Shown here in pieces: positions 26,416-34,143 of a stretch of 49,930 bases of DNA. How positions within the stretch are numbered: position 1 is the stretch's first letter; each line of letters begins with the position of its first letter. This DNA comes from Paenibacillus barcinonensis. GTDB taxonomy: Bacteria > Bacillota > Bacilli > Paenibacillales > Paenibacillaceae. The DNA is taken from NCBI RefSeq assembly GCF_003217495.1, contig NZ_QJSW01000033.1, forward strand, positions 1 to 49,930, read 5' to 3'. The notes below the pieces were generated by a model. The model made no database searches and had not been told where the DNA came from. It worked only from the letters and a program-made list of their open reading frames with translations. The position numbers were made by a program, and so were the translations under genes.

Positions 26416-27285
26416 ATGAAATTGGATCAAGCTTATTCAGGAAACGTATTTATTTGCAGCTCTGAAGATTATGAAAATTCGAAAGCCGTTATCTACGGTA
26501 TGCCCATGGACTACACGGTCAGCTTCCGTCCAGGCTCCCGTTTCGGCCCGTCTCATATCCGTCAGGCATCGGTTGGCCTTGAAGAGTACAGCCCATACCT
26601 GGATAAAAGCATCGTGGATATGACCTATTTTGATGCAGGAGATCTGCTTCTGCCTTTTGGTAACGCAGGACGCAGCCTTGAAGTCATCCATGAGTATATC
26701 GGAAGTCTGCTGGCTGATGACAAATTCCCGATCGGTCTTGGCGGTGAGCATTTGGTGACATGGCCAGTCATTCAACAGATGTACAAGAAATATCCTGATC
26801 TTATTTTGATCCACATTGATGCACATGCAGACCTTCGCGAAAGCTATGAAGGCGAGCCGTTGTCTCACTCTACACCTGTGCGCAAAGCGGCTGAGCTGAT
26901 GGGCGGTCAAAATATTTATCAATTCGGTATCCGTTCCGGCTCTCGTGAGGAATTCCAGTATGGACGCGAGAACATCAACTTCTATCCGTTTGAAGTGGCA
27001 GCTCCGATGAAGGAAGCTCTGCCTAAGATGGGTAATCGTCCAGTCTATGTAACCATTGATATTGACGTGCTTGATCCATCTGCTGCACCGGGTACAGGAA
27101 CAGCAGAAGCGGGTGGCATTACATCCAAAGAACTGCTCGAGGCCGTTCATATGATCGCAGGATCAGATGTGAACGTGGTGGGCTGCGACCTGGTTGAAGT
27201 AGCGCCAAACTATGACCCAACCCAGCAGACACAGATCGTTGCGGCCAAGCTGATTCGTGAAATGCTGCTTGGATTCGTGAAGTAA
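26416..27285 (+). CDS. speB: Agmatinase
   Basis: A 289-residue arginase/agmatinase family enzyme that hydrolyses agmatine to putrescine and urea, feeding SpeE. The binuclear manganese site is visible in GGEH, HIDAHADLR and TIDIDVLDPS. It aligns along its length with B. subtilis SpeB. Of two adjacent ATGs, 26416 gives better spacing to AAAGGGG and matches the B. subtilis N-terminus; 26413 is possible. It starts 14 nt after speE. Confidence 0.96.
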   Translation: MKLDQAYSGNVFICSSEDYENSKAVIYGMPMDYTVSFRPGSRFGPSHIRQASVGLEEYSPYLDKSIVDMTYFDAGDLLLPFGNAGRSLEVIHEYIGSLLADDKFPIGLGGEHLVTWPVIQQMYKKYPDLILIHIDAHADLRESYEGEPLSHSTPVRKAAELMGGQNIYQFGIRSGSREEFQYGRENINFYPFEVAAPMKEALPKMGNRPVYVTIDIDVLDPSAAPGTGTAEAGGITSKELLEAVHMIAGSDVNVVGCDLVEVAPNYDPTQQTQIVAAKLIREMLLGFVK

Positions 27286-27394
27286 GATCACGTTAACTCC
27301 GATATCGAGCTATGTACTGGACACATAAGTATTGTGTAATATATTCAGGAATGTTTTACCGTTGTGAAGTATAGGGTGTGCGGGTTCGGCCGTA

Positions 27395-27436
27395 TCCTAA
27401 GAGTCCTTACCGCGTCAACGGTAAAGATTCTTAGGA
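27395..27436. repeat. Long imperfect palindrome after speB
   Basis: TCCTAAGA/TCTTAGGA outer arms and CTTACCG/CGGTAAAG inner arms form a stem of about 18 bp with two mismatches and a six-base loop. No T run follows on either strand, so it is not a canonical terminator; it could be an RNA structure or a protein site. Confidence 0.6.
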
Positions 27437-27486
27437 CTCGAAAGGCTGTGGATTGCCACGGCGTGCAAGAATTAAATATTGCTATT

Positions 27487-27540
27487 CAAGCGAAACCCAC
27501 CGTCAGGCGATCAACCTAATGAGGTGGGTTTTCGCTTGTT
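27487..27540 (+). terminator. Terminator-like hairpin after speB
   Basis: CAAGCGAAACCCACC pairs with GGTGGGTTTTCGCTTG across a 20-nt loop. The T stretch lies within the stem arm rather than after it, so efficiency is uncertain. Confidence 0.6.
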
Positions 27541-27593
27541 CCCTATCGGTAAGCAGCATTATGTATAATGTGGAAGAAGAAAGGGGTGAGGAT

Positions 27594-27845
27594 TTGCACG
27601 CAATGCGAGCTCATTTAAGTATGTTCCCCAAATGGTTTGTTGGAATCATAGCTATATTTGGTTTCCAACTCATTGTGGCAATGACAGGGTATTTTAACTT
27701 CAGTGTTATGCTTGTGAATCTGGCGTTGTTATTTAGTGCTTTTGCCATTCGGGAATACAAATATAATAAAATATATTTTACGCTGTGCCTGCTCCTGAGT
27801 ATCAGTTTTGTTATGATTGCCGTTCAAGCCTATACACTGTCATGA
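27594..27845 (+). CDS. Small integral membrane protein, unknown function
   Basis: An 83-residue protein with two to three membrane helices (WFVGIIAIFGFQLIVAMTG, VMLVNLALLFSAFAI, FTLCLLLSISFVMIAVQA). No family recognised. TTG 27594 is chosen because AAAGGGG lies 7 nt upstream; ATG 27603 would shorten it by three residues. A TATAAT at 27564-27569 could be its -10 element. It stands alone between speB and a repeat-like element. Confidence 0.65.
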   Translation: MHAMRAHLSMFPKWFVGIIAIFGFQLIVAMTGYFNFSVMLVNLALLFSAFAIREYKYNKIYFTLCLLLSISFVMIAVQAYTLS

Positions 27846-27955
27846 TGAACAGGATAGAGGCACATGAGTATGACCTTTGTGCGAAAATATAACGGTTAGA
27901 GCAACCTGGAGCAATGGGCAGCTGTAACAAACGACTGCAAGACATTTCTTAAATC

Positions 27956-28117
27956 AGGGCGTGTCCTGATACCGAATGCAGGGCATCTTTCGCCGCTTTT
28001 TCGCCCCCTGCTGCGTTGCTTTCCCCTGACGTGCCTCGGCACGCCTGCGGAAAATTTTCTGGCTTGGAAGGGGGATTCGGTATAATCCGCTTCCTTCAGC
28101 GTTTTCAGACACGCTCT
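27956..28117. repeat. Structured intergenic repeat-like element (MITE/REP-like candidate)
   Basis: The outer ends carry GCGTGTC and its complement GACACGC, and inner arms ATACCGAAT/ATTCGGTAT pair across about 100 nt. Inside is the short palindrome CGTGCC-TC-GGCACG. The composition (GC-rich, with TGCTGCGTTGCTTTCCCC and CCTGCGGAAAA pieces) differs from the AT-rich flanks. This looks like a dispersed non-coding element, but its copy number cannot be seen from one window. Confidence 0.5.
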
Positions 28118-28142
28118 GGTCGGTTACATACCTTATTGTCTT

Positions 28143-28190
28143 ACCACCTTTGACCTGATGAACTTAATCATGGATAAAGGTGGTTTTTTT
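28143..28190 (+). terminator. Terminator upstream of the propeller gene
   Basis: ACCACCTTT pairs with AAAGGTGGT and seven Ts follow. The loop (about 24 nt) has its own partial pairing. It would stop transcripts from the small membrane gene. Confidence 0.8.
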
Positions 28191-28274
28191 CTTGCGAAAT
28201 TGTCATCGGGTTTCATCGAATTGTTACGTTATGATGCTCGAATTAGGGTAAAACGATAGAAGGAGGTGTTACCG

Positions 28275-29456
28275 ATGACAAGGAAGACAACTAAAATGAA
28301 TAACACATGGAAACGCATCGGTGTGATGGCTTTATCACTCACGCTGGCATGGAGCATAGGGCCGATGCATACATTACCCCATGCCGGCGCAGCATCATCA
28401 GCATGTGGCAAGGGAGATCATGGATTAGCGTCTGAGCTGAACAAAGGCAGCGGTGTTGAGGGACGGAAGCTGCAATTCACGGATATTGATTTTCTAAGTC
28501 AAACTACAGGACGGGCGGCAGGTAAAGGGTTCCTGATTGGAACCTCGAATGCAGGCTGTACTTGGCAATCCATATACACGGGGCAGTGGCAGTTTGAACA
28601 ATTGAGCTTTCCAAATAACGTTACTGGGTATGCGCTGGCAGGTGTGAAGGGCTCTTCAAAAACGTACCTCATCCAAACTGACGACGGCGGCTCGCACTGG
28701 AAGCGACTTGACACTCCTGGCGTTCCGACATTCAAGTACATTGATTTCAGTGATACAAATAACGGCTACGGATACACCTATAACGGTGCATATCGGACAA
28801 CCAATGGTGGTATGACGTGGACCCAATTGCATACACCTGCAAACACCAGAGCGGCTGCATTTGTGACAGCTAAGTTAGGGTATGCTGTTGTCGTTGTGCC
28901 TGAAGTCGGGTACAAGCTTGAAAAGACGCTTGATGAAGGCAAGACATGGACGACAGTCCTTCGGGTCAAGTCGGACACATGGAATGGCGCTGACTTGTAT
29001 GCCCATGGACAACAGGTGTGGGCTGTCTTGTATGGAGATGCAGGCATGTCCCAGCAGTCCTATTCCCTCTACGCAAGCGGTGATCAAGGGAAGCGCTGGA
29101 GACAGGTTTTCGCCCAATCGACAGCAGGGGCAGGGCCGGCACCAGGCGCAACTATGGACGGAAAGGGAACCGGCCCGGCTAATCCCGGCGGACATCCCGG
29201 CAATATGGCACTGATCGGTAATCAGACTGCCTATCTATCTGCGGGATCACCGGCAGCGGACCAAATCGGCATTGGACGTTCCTATGATGCAGGTTCCACG
29301 TGGAATAATATCGTGGTAAAGGCTGAGGGTTACAGTTCTCGTATCTCGTTCCCCGCAGGCAAAACGGGATGGCTTGTCGTAACGAGTGACAACGCACCAG
29401 CTGTATATGAGACGACAGATGGGGGAACTACATGGTCGCCCAAAATTTCATTTTAA
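28275..29456 (+). CDS. Secreted Asp-box (BNR/YCF48-like) beta-propeller protein
   Basis: A 393-residue exported protein. After the signal peptide (hydrophobic core GVMALSLTLAWSIG, cleavage near the AGA-AS stretch) there are seven Asp-box-type turns, seen as SNAGCTW, TDDGGSHW, TTNGGMTW, LDEGKTW, SGDQGKRW, SYDAGSTW and TTDGGTTW. Seven turns fit a seven-bladed propeller of the sialidase/YCF48 fold. No sialidase catalytic residues are recognisable, so the role may be ligand or wall binding. A glycine/proline-rich insertion lies between repeats five and six. ATG 28275 has AGGAGGTG 6 nt upstream. Transcribed alone. Confidence 0.85.
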   Translation: MTRKTTKMNNTWKRIGVMALSLTLAWSIGPMHTLPHAGAASSACGKGDHGLASELNKGSGVEGRKLQFTDIDFLSQTTGRAAGKGFLIGTSNAGCTWQSIYTGQWQFEQLSFPNNVTGYALAGVKGSSKTYLIQTDDGGSHWKRLDTPGVPTFKYIDFSDTNNGYGYTYNGAYRTTNGGMTWTQLHTPANTRAAAFVTAKLGYAVVVVPEVGYKLEKTLDEGKTWTTVLRVKSDTWNGADLYAHGQQVWAVLYGDAGMSQQSYSLYASGDQGKRWRQVFAQSTAGAGPAPGATMDGKGTGPANPGGHPGNMALIGNQTAYLSAGSPAADQIGIGRSYDAGSTWNNIVVKAEGYSSRISFPAGKTGWLVVTSDNAPAVYETTDGGTTWSPKISF

Positions 29457-29566
29457 TATAAACAGGATTAATGCAAGTTGTATTGAAGTAATAAAAATAT
29501 GATTTCAAACAAAAGCCTTCCATACGCGTTAAGATGTCTATTAGCGTGATTATAGTGGTGAACAGG

Positions 29567-29607
29567 CCCTTTTCCTGAATTTTTATATGGAAAAGGGTCT
29601 TTTTTTT
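29567..29607 (+). terminator. Terminator of the propeller gene
   Basis: CCCTTTTCC pairs with GGAAAAGGG, followed by eight or more Ts. Confidence 0.9.
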
Positions 29608-29621
29608 CGGAAATAAAAGGG

Positions 29622-29650
29622 TTGAAACCTTTCTTGAAACAGTTTATTGT
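29622..29650 (+). promoter_or_regulatory. Promoter of the arabinofuranosidase gene
   Basis: TTGAAA (29622-29627), 17 nt, then TATTGT (29645-29650). The -10 overlaps the cre site. Confidence 0.6.
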
Positions 29651-29661
29651 AAGCGATAACA
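29648..29661 (+). promoter_or_regulatory. CcpA cre site (catabolite repression)
   Basis: TGTAAGCGATAACA fits the cre consensus TGWAANCGNTNWCA at every position. It overlaps the predicted -10 and start site, where CcpA binding represses, as expected for a hemicellulose enzyme. Confidence 0.88.
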
Positions 29662-29685
29662 ACATTATTCAGGGAGGTTGAAATA

Positions 29686-31167
29686 ATGGTTAATGTTATT
29701 TTAAAGGCTGATTCAGATAAAGGATTAATAAATCGCAATATTTATGGTCACTTTTCCGAGCATCTTGGACGTTGTATTTATGAAGGGCTGTGGGTCGGTG
29801 AAGGATCACCTATTCCGAACACGGAAGGTATTCGTAACGATGTGCTCACGGTGCTCCAGAAGCTGAACATTCCTGTGCTTCGCTGGCCGGGAGGATGCTT
29901 TGCCGATGAGTATCACTGGAAGGACGGGGTAGGGCCGAAGAGTCAGCGCGCACGCATGATTAATACGCACTGGGGCGGTGTAGAGGAGAACAATCATTTT
30001 GGAACACATGAATTTATGAGACTGTGCGAACTGCTTGGCGCTGAGCCCTACATCAGCGGCAACCTTGGCAGTGGAACCGTTCAGGAGATGCAGGAATGGG
30101 TGGAGTACATTACGTTTGACGGCGAGTCTCCTATGGCGAACTGGCGGAAGCAAAACGGACGCGAAGAGCCGTGGAAGCTGAAATATTTTGGTGTGGGCAA
30201 TGAGAATTGGGGATGCGGCGGCAACATGCGTCCAGAGTATTATGCGGATGAATACCGCCGTTATGCTACATATGTACGTAATTATTCAGGGAATCAGATT
30301 TACAAGATTGCATGTGGACCAAACGACAGCAACTATGAGTGGATGGAAGTGCTGATGCGGGAAGCGGCTCGTTTCATGGATGGCATCAGTCTGCATTATT
30401 ACACGGTTCCAACAGGCGTATGGGAAGACAAAGGGAACGCTACCGGGTTTGGTGAAGCGGAATGGTTCACTACGCTGAAGAAGACCTTGTTTATGGATGA
30501 ATTACTTGTGAAGCACTCCGAGATCATGGATAAATATGACCCTGAGGGCCGGGTCGGCATTATTGTAGATGAATGGGGTACATGGTACAACGTTGAGCCA
30601 GGAACCAATCCGGGCTTCCTTTACCAGCAAAATACGATGCGGGATGCCGTGCTGGCTGCGGTAAACCTGAATATTTTCAATCAGCATAATAAACGGGTGC
30701 ATATGGCGAATCTGGCTCAGATCGTGAATGTGCTGCAATCACTGGTACTCACCGAGGGAGATAAAATGCTCCTGACGCCTACATATCATGTATTCGACAT
30801 GTATCAGGTTCATATGGATGCACAGCGTCTGGATCTCAGCTATGAGAGCCCTGGATATACGTTTGGAGACGAGACGATCCCTCAGCTTAGCTTGTCTGCT
30901 TCACGCAACAAAGATGGAGTCATTCATGTGACAGCATGTAATCTGAGTCATACGGATGAGCTTGAAGTGGTATGTCAGCTTGAAGCAGGGCAGGCGGCGA
31001 GCGTGTCGGGGCAGCTTCTCCATCACGCTGATTTTGGAGCATTTAATACGTTTGAGCAGCCTGAACGGGTGAAGCCTGCTACGTGGGAAGGGCTTGTTCT
31101 GGAGAATAATACATTGCGCTTTGTGTTGCCTCCGGCTTCCGTTGGAGTGGTTGCTGTTAAGGGTTAA
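29686..31167 (+). CDS. abfA: Alpha-L-arabinofuranosidase, GH51
   Basis: A 493-residue intracellular glycoside hydrolase that removes terminal L-arabinofuranosyl groups from arabino-oligosaccharides. A (beta/alpha)8 barrel with acid/base Glu173 in GVGNENWGCG and nucleophile Glu296 in VDEWGTWY is followed by a C-terminal beta domain ending SVGVVAVKG. There is no signal peptide, so substrates must be imported, but no transporter or arabinose genes are next to it. ATG 29686 has AGGGAGG upstream. The cre site over the promoter indicates glucose repression. Isolation among housekeeping genes suggests an insertion. Confidence 0.94.
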   Translation: MVNVILKADSDKGLINRNIYGHFSEHLGRCIYEGLWVGEGSPIPNTEGIRNDVLTVLQKLNIPVLRWPGGCFADEYHWKDGVGPKSQRARMINTHWGGVEENNHFGTHEFMRLCELLGAEPYISGNLGSGTVQEMQEWVEYITFDGESPMANWRKQNGREEPWKLKYFGVGNENWGCGGNMRPEYYADEYRRYATYVRNYSGNQIYKIACGPNDSNYEWMEVLMREAARFMDGISLHYYTVPTGVWEDKGNATGFGEAEWFTTLKKTLFMDELLVKHSEIMDKYDPEGRVGIIVDEWGTWYNVEPGTNPGFLYQQNTMRDAVLAAVNLNIFNQHNKRVHMANLAQIVNVLQSLVLTEGDKMLLTPTYHVFDMYQVHMDAQRLDLSYESPGYTFGDETIPQLSLSASRNKDGVIHVTACNLSHTDELEVVCQLEAGQAASVSGQLLHHADFGAFNTFEQPERVKPATWEGLVLENNTLRFVLPPASVGVVAVKG

Positions 31168-31169
31168 GG

Positions 31170-31475
31170 ATGAAGTCCTTCAGCGTTGAACGACGGCGGT
31201 CAGGCGAGGGGAGGAATCTCCCTTGTAAAGGGTGTGACAGTCAGTATGATATTCATATCAGTGATGCCAAAATGGCTCGGCTGGTGGAGATTGCTTCACG
31301 CTCACGCGCCACAGTAGGGGATGCGGAGTATGAACGGCGGCTTGCGATCTGCTCGGCCTGTCCTGATCTGCAATACGGAACGACATGCCGTCATTGCGGT
31401 TGTCTTGTAAAGGTGCGCGCCAAGCTGGTCGAGTCTACGTGTCCTTATCCATATGCATCACAATGGGCACAATGA
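31170..31475 (+). CDS. Cysteine-rich zinc-ribbon-like protein (DUF6171-like)
   Basis: A 101-residue protein with eight cysteines in pairs: CKGC (19, 22), CSAC (61, 64), CRHCGC (73, 76, 78) and Cys91. The spacing suggests two zinc sites. The segment from 55 on (RLAICSACPDLQYGTTCRHCGCLVKVRAKL) resembles zinc-ribbon proteins of the DUF6171 type found near or in phage and Paenibacillus loci; the assignment is from memory. The ATG lies 2 nt after the abfA stop, with a purine-rich AAGGGTTAAGG as weak SD, so translation is probably coupled to abfA. Function unknown. Confidence 0.7.
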   Translation: MKSFSVERRRSGEGRNLPCKGCDSQYDIHISDAKMARLVEIASRSRATVGDAEYERRLAICSACPDLQYGTTCRHCGCLVKVRAKLVESTCPYPYASQWAQ

Positions 31476-31848
31476 TAAGGTGCAGCATGAGTGTGAAACA
31501 GAGTAAGCCTGTTTATTATAATGAAGCAAGCGGGCATGATGATTGAAGGAACGGTGCAGGGTACGTGAAGTAAACGGGAAAGATTATCGAAGCAAGATAG
31601 TGAGATAAATGCGAAGTAAAGGAGGGGAGCACCATACAGGTGCGACCCTTCTTTTTGATGCGATAACAAAAAAACTCTGAATTTGGATTTGAATTGAGCG
31701 GGTGAACTGGATATAGTTATACAGTAGAGTGTAGGAGAGCAAGTTATTCGGAATATAAGCGTGTATAGCGGCACAACGATACAGGAAGGGCTGTTTTCAC
31801 TGGCCGTCCTGTTTTGCGCCGCCTCGAATATAATGGAGGTTAACATTC
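31476..31848 (+). other. Gene-free stretch before ywiB
   Basis: No supported gene. It contains the terminator at 31618-31656 and, at 31781-31816, a second hairpin (ACAGGAAGGGC with GGCCGTCCTGT) followed by TTTT, which may be a leader attenuator or the end of an earlier transcript. TATAAT-like sequences occur near 31519 and 31829 but without good -35 elements. Confidence 0.5.
31618..31656 (+). terminator. Terminator after the abfA operon
   Basis: AAAGGAGGGGAGCACC pairs imperfectly with GGTGCGACCCTTCTTT and is followed by Ts. Confidence 0.75.
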
Positions 31849-32274
31849 ATGTCGAAGATGCGACCGGTTCAGATCCGGCTGCACAGCCGTTATGAAGGTG
31901 AAGATGTACTGCAGGAAATGCAGGGAGAGGCTGTGGTCAAGGGGGCATATTTGTATGTCCGTTACGAAGAGCCGCAGGCTGGACCCGAGGGAGGCATAAC
32001 CCGTACAACATTGAAGCTGGGCGGACAATCCATCAAGATTATACGTCATGGTGAGGTGGAATCGGAGCAGACGTTCGAATTGAACCGAAAGCTGCCGGGG
32101 TTCTATCGTTCACCATATATGTCGTTTGCCCTGTCCACGCATACACAAAAGCTGGAACTTTCCATTCAGGGATTGAGCGCACGCGCCGCGTGGAGCTACG
32201 ACTTTTACCGCTTTGATGAAGAAGCCGGACATTTTGCGATTAGTTTGCATATACAGGAGGAACCAAATTCATGA
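31849..32274 (+). CDS. ywiB: DUF1934 family protein (YwiB)
   Basis: A 141-residue protein of the DUF1934 family, predicted to form a calycin-like beta barrel from its alternating strands. The role is unknown. B. subtilis ywiB likewise sits directly before argS. ATG 31849 has GGAGG 10 nt upstream. Its TGA stop overlaps the argS ATG (ATGA), so translation of the two is coupled. Confidence 0.88.
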   Translation: MSKMRPVQIRLHSRYEGEDVLQEMQGEAVVKGAYLYVRYEEPQAGPEGGITRTTLKLGGQSIKIIRHGEVESEQTFELNRKLPGFYRSPYMSFALSTHTQKLELSIQGLSARAAWSYDFYRFDEEAGHFAISLHIQEEPNS

Positions 32275-33950
32275 CACGTAATCCACTAGATACGATTAAC
32301 GAACGGGTAAGTACAGCAATTGGCAACGCTATTGTGGCGGCTGGTATCGTTACACAGGAGCAGCTTCCTGCCATTACGCTGGAGGTGCCGCGCGACAAAT
32401 CACATGGCGACCTTGCCACCAATGCGGCGATGCAGTTAACCAAAATCGCCAAGCGCAACCCGCGCCAGATTGCCGAGGAGATTATCAACAACCTGAATCT
32501 TGCTGATGCAGGCATCGAGAAGGCCGAGATTGCGGGGCCGGGGTTCATTAACTTCAAATTGAACAAGAGCTACCTATATCCAGTGCTTCAACTGGTGCAT
32601 GAGCAAGGCGAGAACTACGGAAGAATTAATGCTGGTGAGGGGAAAAAGGTTGAGATGGAATTTGTCAGCGCTAACCCGACAGGCAGCCTGCATCTGGGCC
32701 ATGCCCGCGGAGCAGCTGTAGGGGATGCCCTGTGCAACATTCTCGACTATGCAGGATACGAGGTAACTCGTGAATACTACATTAATGACGCGGGAAACCA
32801 GGTGTTCAACCTGGCACGTTCTATTGAAGCTCGTTATTTGCAAGAGCTTGGTCAGGATGCCGAGATGCCAGAAGATGGCTACCATGGCGAGGACATTAAA
32901 GGTTTTGCGAAGGAGCTCGTTGCTGAAAAGGGAGACGGCCTGCTGTCCATGCATCCGGGGGATCGTGCAGCGTATTTCCGTGATTACGGTCTGGAGAAAG
33001 AGCTGGACAAAATCAAACGGGACCTCAATCGCTTCCGCGTGAAGTTTGACATCTGGTTCAGCGAAACGTCACTGTATGATAATGGCGAAGTGCTGCGCGT
33101 GCTGGACGAGCTGCGTGATCGTAACGAAATTTATGAAAAAGATGGCGCTACCTGGTTGAAAACCATGCAATATGGTGACGACAAGGAACGGGTACTGATC
33201 AAAAATGATGGTACGTATACCTACCTGACACCGGATATTGCGTATCACCGTGATAAATATTCCCGTGGTTACGATACGATGATCAACATCTGGGGAGCCG
33301 ATCACCATGGATATATCCCACGGATGAAAGCAGCGATGAAGGCGTTGGGTAACGACCCGGACAAGCTGGTCGTATTGATTGCCCAGATGGTCAGTCTGTT
33401 CCAGAATGGCGAGAAAGTGAAAATGTCCAAACGTACAGGTAAGGCTGTAACGATGGAGGACTTAATGGATGAAGTGGGCATTGACGCCATTCGTTATTTC
33501 TTCACGATGCGCAGCATGGATTCCCATCTCGACTTTGACATGGACCTGGCGATTTCAACATCTAATGAAAACCCGGTGTTCTACGTACAATATGCTCATG
33601 CGCGTGTATGCAGTGTATATCGTCAAGCCGAAGAGCAAGGCATCGAATTGCTTCCGCTGGCTCAGATTGATCTGTCCAAGCTCACAACCGAGCATGAATA
33701 TGACCTTCTTCGCAAATTGGGTGAGTTGCCAGAAGAGATTGCAGCAGCGGCGACAGGTTATGCGCCGCACCGCATCATTCGTTATGTCTACGAACTGGCA
33801 TCCCTGTTCCATAGTTACTACCGGGCTGAGCGCGTCATTACCGAAGACGCGCAGCAGACCCAGGCGCGCCTGGCGCTGATCGGTGCGGTTCGCACCGTCA
33901 TCGCAACAGCGCTCCGTCTGGTGGGCGTATCCGCACCAGACAAAATGTAA
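32271..33950 (+). CDS. argS: Arginyl-tRNA synthetase
   Basis: A 559-residue class I synthetase that charges tRNA-Arg. The N-terminal Add-1 domain is followed by the HIGH-type motif in HLGHARGAAVGDAL and a KMSKRTGKAVTMEDL signature, then a DALR anticodon-binding domain ending LRLVGVSAPDKM. Length is typical. It overlaps ywiB by 4 nt and has an SD AGGAGG inside the ywiB end. Two strong hairpins follow, the second a clear terminator. Confidence 0.96.
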   Translation: MTRNPLDTINERVSTAIGNAIVAAGIVTQEQLPAITLEVPRDKSHGDLATNAAMQLTKIAKRNPRQIAEEIINNLNLADAGIEKAEIAGPGFINFKLNKSYLYPVLQLVHEQGENYGRINAGEGKKVEMEFVSANPTGSLHLGHARGAAVGDALCNILDYAGYEVTREYYINDAGNQVFNLARSIEARYLQELGQDAEMPEDGYHGEDIKGFAKELVAEKGDGLLSMHPGDRAAYFRDYGLEKELDKIKRDLNRFRVKFDIWFSETSLYDNGEVLRVLDELRDRNEIYEKDGATWLKTMQYGDDKERVLIKNDGTYTYLTPDIAYHRDKYSRGYDTMINIWGADHHGYIPRMKAAMKALGNDPDKLVVLIAQMVSLFQNGEKVKMSKRTGKAVTMEDLMDEVGIDAIRYFFTMRSMDSHLDFDMDLAISTSNENPVFYVQYAHARVCSVYRQAEEQGIELLPLAQIDLSKLTTEHEYDLLRKLGELPEEIAAAATGYAPHRIIRYVYELASLFHSYYRAERVITEDAQQTQARLALIGAVRTVIATALRLVGVSAPDKM

Positions 33951-33952
33951 CC

Positions 33953-33996
33953 CCTTCGGCCACGCGGCGGGCAGTATGCCGCCCCCTGGCCGAAGG
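33953..33996 (+). repeat. Hairpin after argS
   Basis: CCTTCGGCCA pairs with TGGCCGAAGG around an inner GGCGGGC/GCCGCC stem. It has no T run and precedes the true terminator. Confidence 0.6.
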
Positions 33997-33999
33997 CAC

Positions 34000-34057
34000 A
34001 AAGTCTCCATGCCCGCGCGAGCAGCTCTGCTTGCGAGCGGGCATGGAGACTTTTTTG
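34000..34057 (+). terminator. Intrinsic terminator of ywiB-argS
   Basis: AAAGTCTCCATGCCCGC pairs with GCGGGCATGGAGACTTT, followed by a T run. Confidence 0.93.
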
Positions 34058-34061
34058 TGCC

Positions 34062-34143
34062 TGCTGCGCAAGGCATGCCCGGCATTAGCCGGCATTCATT
34101 GCTGCGCAGCACAGGCGCCGGCGGCTTGCATCGCTCGCCGGCT
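34062..34143. repeat. GC-rich palindromes at the argS/protease convergence
   Basis: TGCTGCGCA and TGCGCAGCA pair across 34062-34113 with an inner CGGCATTAGCCGGC piece, and GCCGGCG/CGCCGGC pair across 34118-34143, reaching the protease stop codon. Much richer in G+C than the flanks. Confidence 0.65.
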
